Source of the DNA: Bacteroidota bacterium
GTDB taxonomy: Bacteria; Bacteroidota; Kryptoniia; Kryptoniales; JAKASW01
Assembly: GCA_021796055.1 (NCBI GenBank)
Contig: JAJYOS010000219.1
Span: 1 to 8,721 of the forward strand
Direction: 5' to 3'
DNA: 8,721 bases
In this document: in pieces, positions 1 through 6,104 of the stretch
Layout: each line of letters begins with the position of its first letter
How positions within the stretch are numbered: position 1 is the first letter of the stretch
Translations under genes and position numbers: made by a program
The notes under the pieces: model-generated
What the model was told of the DNA's origin: nothing
Databases searched by the model: none
What the model saw: only the letters and a program-made list of their open reading frames with translations

Positions 1-852
1 ATTGAACCGGAACACATATTCATTGAGATAGGCTTGTAAATGCTTCTTTGAAACTCCGTGATATGTTCCATTAAGGAACGCCTTGAGATTCCCGAAAACA
101 ATATGAATGAGCTGCATTTTCTTAGCGACATCTTCGGAATCTTCACCAGTAACGATTTTATGTTTATAGCCTTTACCGTCTATTCCTGAATATCCCCGAT
201 AACCATCAGTTACTATCGTAGATCCTTTCTCCACGTTGTCCAGAATGAAGCGTTCCAGATAGTTGCTTGCAATGGAGGGAATTTTTCTCATTCGTATTCT
301 GCCACCGACCTGTTTATCGGATGTATCTATTATCTCAACGGCAGCAATCACGATTGACTTGTTTCCAGCTCCGCGTCCACGCTTGCCGGAGGCCTTTGCA
401 CCTATATAAGTTTCGTCAATCTCTACCGTACCCGTAAGTTTCGTGCGGAATGGATTCACCAAAGCAGAACGCAGTTTCATTAGAAGCATGTACGTCGTTT
501 CTAATCTCATTCCTAACTGCTGAGAAAGCTGTAAAGCAGAAACCCCAGGTTTAAGCGTCGCCATTAGATATGCAGCATAAAACCAATGAGTGAGAGGCGT
601 TCTTGTTTTGTGCATGACGGTTCCGGCTGTAACCGTTTGCTGAAAATGATTGGGAAATTCCCAAACTTTTCGAGTTGAACAAAATCCGATCGATTTTGTC
701 TTTCCGTCTCTATAATCGACGACTCCGTCCGGCCACCTCATTTCTTTGAGATAATTCCAACATGCTTCCTCGGTTCCGAACATGCGATTGAACTCAAATA
801 GTGATTTGGGAAAATTCTGCATATAATGCAAGATGGCTGGATTAGTCCGCAT
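1..852 (-). CDS. IS1595-family (ISXO2-like) transposase, C-terminus off the window
   Basis: This gene would cut and join DNA to move its insertion sequence. The frame is open from an ATG at 852 to the window edge (284 codons) with no internal stop, and an in-frame TAG lies just upstream of the start. Family signatures are clear: TVTAGTVMH at 73-81, EIDETYIGAK at 144-153, TDGYRGY at 215-221, and HIVFGNLKAFLNGTYHGVS at 250-268, ending in EYVFRFN. Likely catalytic residues are D146, D216 and N255 (a DDE/DDN-type RNase H fold). Family members normally run slightly past the FRFN motif, so only a short tail should be missing. The N-terminal zinc ribbon that usually follows RWPDG carries no CPxC or CxxC: the equivalent positions read VVDYRD and EFPNH, and only C31 and C58 remain. 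Family assignment is confident; activity is not shown. Confidence 0.9.
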   Translation of the reverse strand, partial: MRTNPAILHYMQNFPKSLFEFNRMFGTEEACWNYLKEMRWPDGVVDYRDGKTKSIGFCSTRKVWEFPNHFQQTVTAGTVMHKTRTPLTHWFYAAYLMATLKPGVSALQLSQQLGMRLETTYMLLMKLRSALVNPFRTKLTGTVEIDETYIGAKASGKRGRGAGNKSIVIAAVEIIDTSDKQVGGRIRMRKIPSIASNYLERFILDNVEKGSTIVTDGYRGYSGIDGKGYKHKIVTGEDSEDVAKKMQLIHIVFGNLKAFLNGTYHGVSKKHLQAYLNEYVFRFN

Positions 853-945
853 AGTCAACGCCTATATGTGTTAAACGGAAAAGCATAAAAATTAATATTC
901 GGGAGGGTTACATGGGCAATTTAGCCGGTTGAGGCCGACAATCTA

Positions 946-962
946 CGATTTTTGACAGTCCC
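946..962 (-). repeat. Candidate IS terminal inverted repeat (transposase-proximal end)
   Basis: Read on the minus strand, 962 to 946 is GGGACTGTCAAAAATCG. It starts with a G run and continues with TGTCAAAAA, as many DDE-type IS tips do, and sits about 95 bases upstream of the transposase start, a plausible distance. The partner copy would lie left of the window, so this rests on position and base composition alone. Confidence 0.3.
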
Positions 963-1151
963 GTTGAGGAGAAGACGCCGAATTCATACCTTTTTACCTG
1001 CCACGACATACCCCGCTCCGCGGGCAACGACCGGCTCGAACAATGCGTGCCGGCGTTCAGGTTATACTATTCAGCTGCCTGCGGGCCGGATGCGATTATT
1101 CAGCCATCTGCAAATACCGTTGATGCAGCCTCTCATCAAAATAGATTGCGA
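963..1151. other. Intergenic region with GC-rich inverted repeats, no gene
   Basis: No credible gene was found here; the short plus-strand frames crossing this stretch have no recognisable content and run into the antisense of the propeller gene. Two hairpin-forming elements are present: CCCGC/GCGGG with a 3-base loop near 1012-1024, and ACG-A-CCGGC (1027-1035) pairing with GCCGGCGT (1049-1056), giving 8 pairs with one bulged A. They lie downstream of the minus-strand propeller gene and could slow RNA polymerase or protect the mRNA 3' end. Neither is followed by a T run on either strand, so they are not called as intrinsic terminators. Confidence 0.4.
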
Positions 1152-2774
1152 CTATTTCCAATCCGGCATTGCACCATTTTGAATCAGCATATGACGGCTG
1201 TTGTCATTGCTGCCGTTTGCGCTGCTGCTCATGACCCAGATGTCGCCCTGGGAACCTGGAGTGTTAGGTGCATTTTCAAATATAATGTAAGCGCCGTCTG
1301 GTGAGTATCTTGGATACAGATCGTTTCTCCCGTCTGGCTTGCTGTCGCCTGTATACTGGGTGTTGGCAGACAGGTCGAATGTCTGCTTTGTATTGATGTC
1401 TATCTCGAATATGTGGGAGTCGAGCATTCTCCCCTCGTTGTCTTCATAACCCGAGACGTCGTGTGTGTACAATACCTTATTTCCATCGATCGAAAACGAT
1501 GGACTTGCAGTGACCCCGGGTGTCTCAGGTACCAGCAATGTGGTGTCGCTGCCGTCTAAGTTCATCAAATAAATCTCGGAGTCATACAAATTGGGTCCGA
1601 CGGCCAGCGCAACGATCTTGTTTCCCTGCGGTGAGTAGGAGCAGTCGGTGAAGTTCATGCCTGCAGGAGCGGTTGCTATCAGTGTCAGGCCGCTTCCATC
1701 CGAATTGATTCTGTATAAATTGTTGTTGTGGCCGTATATGAGATAGGCTCCGTCAGGAGACCAGCCAAACCCCGTACCATTGTTTCCGTATCCGGTTACT
1801 CCCACCGTAGTTACCTGGAAGACGTTGCTTCCGTCAAGATTCATCGTGTATATCTGCGGGTCTACATTCGCATCGGAAGTAAACGCAATGACGTCATGAC
1901 GCGGATTGAATCTCGGCCACCAGTCCCGGTAGTTATCGTTTGTCAGTCGAACAACGTTCGCGGCTCCGCTGTCAGAGGAGAATATCTGATAGTTGCCATC
2001 CACCATGCGCGCAAAGACATAGGGATTGTCCGGCAGGGGCATAGTAGTGAAACTCCAGACGTTCCCGTTTGTCGAAATTGTATCCGTCCCCTTCGCGACG
2101 ACCTGCCAGAAATAAGTCGTGTTGAATCTAAGATTTGACACCGTCGTCGTTGTGTCGGCGATGTCTGACGCAATAAGGTCCGGGATGTTGGATCCCGATT
2201 GATATGGATAGACGTTGAACCACGTTGTATCCGCATTGCCTGATGCCGCAGCCGGGTTGTGCCATGATAAGGCAACCGAGACCGGCTGGTCAGCGGCCTG
2301 ATCGGCGGGAGAAGGATCAGTAGGCGCGCTCGGAACATTGCTTGAACTTGTGCTCAGGAAAATCACCGCCTGGACCGTTCCGCCACTGCCGACGGCAATG
2401 GCCACCGAGGTCGGCTCGTAACCGGTCTTGGAGGCGGTGACAGTGTAATTGCCAACTGTGACTTTCGAGATCGCGAACTCTCCGTTCGTATCGGTGGCTA
2501 TTGCGCTGGTCGGAGGATTTGTCGTTACGCTTGCTCCCGCGACAGGCGTCTTGCCGTCCGGCGTGAATACGATGCCCGAAATTGATCCATAGAGTGTGGG
2601 TGAAACCGTGATCTTCGCGTCGTTGTTCGCGGCAATCAGGCTGCTCGACAGGTAGACGTTTTCGACCTGTGTAATTCCGGCGGGATTTATCACAAGGCTT
2701 GGATCGGTGGCATTCAGGACCGAGGACGGAGTCTGTGCCTGCACGCCGCCGACGAAACATGCAGTCGCTATCAA
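1152..2774 (-). CDS. Exported CarboxypepD_reg / FN3-like / TolB-type (PD40) beta-propeller protein
   Basis: Likely a secreted or envelope protein for binding rather than catalysis; no catalytic motif is seen. From the TTG at 2774 it gives 540 residues. Residues 1-14 look like the hydrophobic core and cleavage end of a signal peptide (cut after VQA or VQAQ). Residues about 62-140 form a carboxypeptidase-regulatory-like beta-sandwich (GSISGIVFTPDGKTPVAGA, DTNGEF, GNYTVTASKTGYE). About 149-244 is fibronectin III-like (WFNVYP, NTTYFWQVVAKG, VWSFTT). From about 252 to the end are five or so PD40/TolB propeller blades, with repeats such as PQIYTMNLDGS, GWSPDGAYLIYG, EIYLMNLDGSD and PRYSPDGAYIIFE. 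It ends PDWK with no type IX sorting domain. The start is doubtful: the basic n-region RLNRLYK lies in frame just upstream of TTG, but a TAG precedes it and no ATG or GTG is available. The ligand is unknown. Confidence 0.85.
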   Translation of the reverse strand: MIATACFVGGVQAQTPSSVLNATDPSLVINPAGITQVENVYLSSSLIAANNDAKITVSPTLYGSISGIVFTPDGKTPVAGASVTTNPPTSAIATDTNGEFAISKVTVGNYTVTASKTGYEPTSVAIAVGSGGTVQAVIFLSTSSSNVPSAPTDPSPADQAADQPVSVALSWHNPAAASGNADTTWFNVYPYQSGSNIPDLIASDIADTTTTVSNLRFNTTYFWQVVAKGTDTISTNGNVWSFTTMPLPDNPYVFARMVDGNYQIFSSDSGAANVVRLTNDNYRDWWPRFNPRHDVIAFTSDANVDPQIYTMNLDGSNVFQVTTVGVTGYGNNGTGFGWSPDGAYLIYGHNNNLYRINSDGSGLTLIATAPAGMNFTDCSYSPQGNKIVALAVGPNLYDSEIYLMNLDGSDTTLLVPETPGVTASPSFSIDGNKVLYTHDVSGYEDNEGRMLDSHIFEIDINTKQTFDLSANTQYTGDSKPDGRNDLYPRYSPDGAYIIFENAPNTPGSQGDIWVMSSSANGSNDNSRHMLIQNGAMPDWK

Positions 2775-2848
2775 TAGTTTATAAAGTCTGTTTAATCTCT
2801 AACCTATGCATAAATATTTTAGAAGGTCAGACTATAATCGGACAAACG

Positions 2849-3838
2849 CTACCGCTGTACTATCCCGTAAGCCTTGATCTTGTTATACAGGGTGTGCCTT
2901 GAGATGTTCAGCAATTTTGCCGCCTCAGTTTTGTCCCAGTTGGTTTTGCTGAGGACGTACTCTATGTGCTCCTTTTCGACGAGGTCAAGGCTTAAATTCT
3001 TGCGTTCATCCATTCTATCATGGTCTACCTTGTCACGGAAGATTATGTTTTCCCTATCGAGTGTGTCTCCCTTGGCGAGAACGACGGCCTGCATCAATAC
3101 ATTCTCCAGTTCTCTTATGTTTCCTACCCATGGATGGTTTTGGAGAATCTGGAGGACTTCATGCGGAATCATCGTGACGTTCTTGTGGAGGTCCCTGTTG
3201 ATCTTTTGCAAAATATGCGCGACAAGGGCCGGCAGGTCTTCCTTTCTTTCACGCAGAGGGGGAAGGTCGATTCTGAAGACGCTGATGCGATAGAACAAGT
3301 CTTCTCTGAACTTGCCCTGCCGCACCAGTTCCTCTAGATTTCTGTTCGTCGCGGAGATGATTCGAGCCTTCATGGGAATAGTGACCCCGTCTCCGACAGG
3401 CTCGAACTCCCTCTCCTGCAGTATTCTTAAGAGTTTGACCTGGAGGTTCAGTGGAATTTCGGAAATCTCATCGAGGAATACGGTGCCGTCGGAGGCAATT
3501 TCGAACCTTCCTTTCCTGTCCTTCACAGCGCCGGTGAACGCCCCCTTCACGTGCCCGAAAAGTTCACTCTCGACGAGCGTTTCGGGAAGCGTCGAAAGGT
3601 CCACCGCCACAAAGGGAAGCCCCTTCGTGATGCCAGAGCTGCAATAACAGACATCCTTAATGCATCGAATGTCCGGACACTCCGAAGAATAACCACAGCC
3701 GGGATAAGATGTCCTCTCATCGTTCACCAGTACATAAACATCGTCGGTTGAATTGAACCGGCAGGGGAGTCGGACGGTTTTTCTGCCCCATGAAGTTGGC
3801 TCCAAAACCAAGAGTTGGAGGGATGAAAACGTGCCCAT
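2849..3838 (-). CDS. Sigma-54 activator (NtrC-type AAA+/Fis HTH), 5'-degenerate, lacking Walker A
   Basis: Members of this family bind upstream DNA and use ATP hydrolysis to open sigma-54 promoters. From about residue 67 the match is strong: [26 protein letters not shown] loop (99-104, the sigma-54 contact), Walker [11 protein letters not shown] (118-127), sensor I ISATNR (161-166), arginine-finger region FREDLFYRI, sensor [10 protein letters not shown] (239-246), and a C-terminal Fis-type helix-turn-helix (about 298-325, [21 protein letters not shown]). The expected P-loop (GExGTGKE), normally about 20 residues before PFVAV, is absent. Instead there is an unrecognised cysteine-rich stretch (C48, C54, C59, C64, C66). 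No receiver, GAF or PAS domain precedes it, and the ATG at 3838 has no good ribosome site. It is probably a truncated pseudogene; DNA binding could survive, ATP-driven activation probably not. The propeller gene follows 74 bases downstream. Confidence 0.75.
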   Translation of the reverse strand: MGTFSSLQLLVLEPTSWGRKTVRLPCRFNSTDDVYVLVNDERTSYPGCGYSSECPDIRCIKDVCYCSSGITKGLPFVAVDLSTLPETLVESELFGHVKGAFTGAVKDRKGRFEIASDGTVFLDEISEIPLNLQVKLLRILQEREFEPVGDGVTIPMKARIISATNRNLEELVRQGKFREDLFYRISVFRIDLPPLRERKEDLPALVAHILQKINRDLHKNVTMIPHEVLQILQNHPWVGNIRELENVLMQAVVLAKGDTLDRENIIFRDKVDHDRMDERKNLSLDLVEKEHIEYVLSKTNWDKTEAAKLLNISRHTLYNKIKAYGIVQR

Positions 3839-4175
3839 TGCAAAGCAAATTGTGCATCTCTTTCACGGTGCTTTCGCCTCCACTGTCGATTCGTTCTATC
3901 GCCAGCTAACTTAAGACCCGTACCGCAAAAAACCTCGGGTCCAGCCTTTGTTCTAATGCCATAAGTGGTCCTCGGAAGGATCTGCTGAATCTTTCTGCTA
4001 ACCACTCATCCAAAAACGTGAAATAACTTGAAAAAAGTTAAATCGTCCATAGCTTAAAATCAAGTTTTTCAGGCGATGCGAAACAAACTTCGGTCCTTTG
4101 TTGTTTTAAGAATCGAACTATGAAACCGCATGTGTCAACGGACAATCTCCAGCTTAGAATTCGGAAAGAGAGATC
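3839..4175. other. Region without intact gene; decayed minus-strand coding remnant and SDR leader
   Basis: No intact gene is supported. On the minus strand, the frame one base off that of the sigma-54 activator reads as plausible protein on both sides of a TAG near 3919. Upstream of it are stretches such as LDEWLAERFSRSFRGPLMAL; downstream are [15 protein letters not shown] and [19 protein letters not shown], running to a TGA near 3719. This suggests the lost N-terminal part of the regulator, or another gene, disrupted by a stop and frameshift; I do not recognise the domain. From about 4021 the sequence is AT-rich and probably holds the promoter of the plus-strand dehydrogenase. No convincing -35/-10 or sigma-54 (GG-N10-GC) site was found. 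A purine-rich GGAAAGAGA at 4163-4171 is that gene's likely ribosome site. Confidence 0.4.
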
Positions 4176-5015
4176 ATGAAGAGCCTATCAGAAAAAGTGA
4201 TTATGATAACAGGATCCACGGATGGGCTGGGAAGATTGGTGGCCCAGCGTCTTGCTGCAAAAGGTGCCACCCTATTGCTGCACGGCCGCAGACAAGATAA
4301 GGGAATGTCGACTCTGGATGAGCTCTGCCGACTCACCGGCAATGAGAAACTGCATTACTACAACGCGGATCTGTCTTCGCTTGATGAGGTGAGAGGCCTC
4401 GGAGAGAACATAATTGCAGACCATAAAACACTGCATGTCCTCATAAACAATGCCGGTATCGGTGGCGGCCCAAGGGGAAATTCGAAACGGGAGCTGAGCA
4501 AAGATGGTCTCGAACTCAGGTTTGCGGTGAATTATCTGTCCCACTTCCTCCTGACATACAAGCTCCTCCCGCTCCTCCGGACTTCCGCTCCATCTCGCAT
4601 AGTCAACGTGTCGTCCATCGGGCAATATCCTCTCGACTTCAAGAATCTCATGCTCGAGAAGAAATACGAGAGTTTCAGGGCGTACAGGCAGAGCAAACTT
4701 GCACAGATAATGTTCACAATAGATCTCGCGGAAGAGTTGAGAGGGACCGGGGTAACCGCCAACTGTCTTCACCCGGCAACGCTGATGAACACCAAGATGG
4801 TGGAAGAGTTTTTCGGAAGCACCATCACGTCCGTTGTGGACGGCGCCGACGCGTTGGAATATGTGGCCTTGTCGGATGAGACTGCGAACTATACCGGCGT
4901 CTACTTCGACATGAAACGACCTTCAAAGCCGAATGCACAGGCTTATGACGAAGATGCGCGCAGGCAGTTGAGAGAATTAAGCTTGAGACTCACAGGGTTA
5001 ACGGCAAACGCGTAG
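4176..5015 (+). CDS. Classical short-chain dehydrogenase/reductase (retinol-dehydrogenase-like)
   Basis: A cytosolic NAD(P)-dependent oxidoreductase; substrate unknown. The 279-residue length fits the classical SDR range. Visible motifs: cofactor-binding TGSTDGLG (12-19), HGRR after the second strand (36-39, basic residues suggesting NADP(H)), NADL with D65, NNAG (91-94), structural N119, RIVNVSS (141-147, catalytic serine), and YRQSK (Y170, K174), completing the N-S-Y-K set. The extended segment between VSS and YRQSK and the SKLAQIMFTIDLAEEL stretch resemble the retinol dehydrogenase/WWOX-like branch, although such proteins act on many substrates in bacteria. The usual PG after the sixth strand is HPA here (199-201). 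ATG 4176 follows GGAAAGAGA at a good distance. The gene stands alone on the plus strand, convergent with the methyltransferase, with a hairpin terminator about 40 bases after its stop. Confidence 0.9.
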   Translation: MKSLSEKVIMITGSTDGLGRLVAQRLAAKGATLLLHGRRQDKGMSTLDELCRLTGNEKLHYYNADLSSLDEVRGLGENIIADHKTLHVLINNAGIGGGPRGNSKRELSKDGLELRFAVNYLSHFLLTYKLLPLLRTSAPSRIVNVSSIGQYPLDFKNLMLEKKYESFRAYRQSKLAQIMFTIDLAEELRGTGVTANCLHPATLMNTKMVEEFFGSTITSVVDGADALEYVALSDETANYTGVYFDMKRPSKPNAQAYDEDARRQLRELSLRLTGLTANA

Positions 5016-5055
5016 GACCGGCATCTCCTGACCGCCACCGCCTGCGTAAATAGAT

Positions 5056-5086
5056 CGGGGTTGATCGAGAAGCCCCGGCTTTTCCT
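5056..5086 (+). terminator. Intrinsic terminator after the SDR gene
   Basis: CGGGGTT (5056-5062) pairs with AGCCCCG (5071-5077): 7 pairs including one G-T, around an 8-base loop GATCGAGA. It is followed on the plus strand by GCTTTTCCTT. The site is in the 77-base gap between two convergent genes, about 40 bases past the SDR stop. On the minus strand the trailing sequence is not T-rich enough to serve the methyltransferase well. Confidence 0.65.
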
Positions 5087-5092
5087 TCCTGG

Positions 5093-6067
5093 CTATTTCT
5101 GCGCAACGACAAATGTGAAGTCGCTTGCGATCAAGTGTGCGCTCATAAGGAAATCCTCGGCGGTGAAAAGGAAGCGAAGAGATCCCTCCCTTTCGGGCGT
5201 CATCTCGATGAAGTGGTGAGAGATATCTTTCAGCAGAGGCTGAAGTATTGTCCCCCCGTAATCCCTGCGCTCGAGCAGTTTGAACCGGTGCTGGAGAGCA
5301 CCGATAATCCTTGATGATTCTATCGCCTCTGACGGATCATAAACCAGCATCGACAGTGTACCCGGCTTGTATACCCTCGACTTTATGCGGCTCGTACCTC
5401 GATAAGTCCTTAAATCTGCGGGCAATATGGCGAGCAGAGCATCACAGTATCTCAGCTGTTCGTTTGTCCACTGAAACCGGTCGGGACCGACATACTCGTT
5501 TACCATAAGTATCCCACCCGGTTTCAGGGACCGGTGAATGTTTTCAAGTGCTTTTTCAACCGGCGACAAGTGGTGAAGAATCCCCTCCGCGATGACTACG
5601 TCCAGCGATTCATCTTCAAATCGATGCTGCATCACGTCTCCCGTCACGAACTCAACCACGCCGGCAAAAGGCGTTCCGGCCAGCTTGCTCCTGGCGTTCT
5701 TCACCCTTTCTTCAGACAGATCGATGCCTGTAATCCGTTCGAACTTACCTGTTTCCGCCCAGGAGATCTCCCTCGATCCCGACCCCGATCCTAACGAAAG
5801 TGCCGTGAGGCGGCTGCCCGCAAGAAACTTCTCAGCCGCATAAGCGCTGGGACTGGTATGAGGATTCCCCGTGATCAACTCGTTCTGCCGCATCTCGACC
5901 AGCGGGATCTCGTACCAATTGCGAATGGAATCCCGTTCCTGCCGCCAGGTCATTTTCACTCTCGCTTTGCCGGGAGAAAGAACCCGCTGAAACAAGCTTG
6001 TTCCCCCCTTTTTCTCGAGTGACCTCAGCAACAGAGTAATTATATCACCGCGTGTTACAAGCGCCAT
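5093..6067 (-). CDS. Class I SAM-dependent methyltransferase (Methyltransf_11/25-like)
   Basis: Expected to move a methyl group from S-adenosylmethionine to an unidentified acceptor in the cytosol. The Rossmann core starts near residue 87: motif I LSLGSGSGSRE (90-100), acidic D116 in GIDLS for the ribose, VTGDV (142-146), SLDVVIAEGILHHL (154-167) and LKPGGILMVNEY (181-192). An N-terminal extension of about 85 residues precedes the core. A C-terminal part of about 130 residues, beginning VGPDRFQWTNEQL, probably shapes the acceptor pocket. Similar VGPDRFQW-bearing methyltransferases are often found near surface glycan genes, but no glycosyltransferase is seen here. ATG 6067 is supported by AAGGA (6074-6078) six bases upstream. 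It follows the permease by 37 bases on the same strand, so co-transcription is likely, though a shared function is only inferred. Confidence 0.88.
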   Translation of the reverse strand: MALVTRGDIITLLLRSLEKKGGTSLFQRVLSPGKARVKMTWRQERDSIRNWYEIPLVEMRQNELITGNPHTSPSAYAAEKFLAGSRLTALSLGSGSGSREISWAETGKFERITGIDLSEERVKNARSKLAGTPFAGVVEFVTGDVMQHRFEDESLDVVIAEGILHHLSPVEKALENIHRSLKPGGILMVNEYVGPDRFQWTNEQLRYCDALLAILPADLRTYRGTSRIKSRVYKPGTLSMLVYDPSEAIESSRIIGALQHRFKLLERRDYGGTILQPLLKDISHHFIEMTPEREGSLRFLFTAEDFLMSAHLIASDFTFVVAQK

Positions 6068-6104
6068 TTGGATTCCTTCGCAGGAAGAGATATTGAAGGT
6101 AACG

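Larger units (their letters stand above)
1..962 (-). mobile_element. Partial IS1595-like insertion sequence (left end outside window)
   Basis: The transposase gene plus about 110 bases of upstream sequence are taken as the visible part of one insertion sequence. The region is visibly more AT-rich than the genes to its right. The right boundary is inferred from a GGGACTGTCAAAAATCG sequence (read on the minus strand from 962), which has the look of an IS tip. The opposite end and any target-site duplication cannot be seen, so the boundary is tentative. No passenger gene is visible. Confidence 0.5.

Noticed and set aside
1728..2760. Several frames of 130-150 codons on both strands inside the propeller gene
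   Set aside because: Arginine- or serine-rich shadow translations; the 540-residue frame shows repeated PD40 motifs and explains the sequence.
3752..3761. Ten-base match ATTGAACCGG also present at 1-10
   Set aside because: Flanks differ completely; within the transposase it encodes part of FRFN, so a chance match is enough to explain it.
3724..4005. 93-codon minus-strand frame upstream of the sigma-54 regulator
   Set aside because: Composition is tryptophan- and arginine-rich with no recognisable motif; a neighbouring frame looks more like former coding sequence.
4021..4075. AACTT-GAAAA-AAGTT and nearby A/T runs as an operator for the dehydrogenase
   Set aside because: Only five pairs in an AT-rich stretch; no second copy and no regulator gene beside it.
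4272..4772. 166-codon minus-strand open frame
   Set aside because: Lies wholly within the dehydrogenase gene on the other strand; no recognisable protein content.
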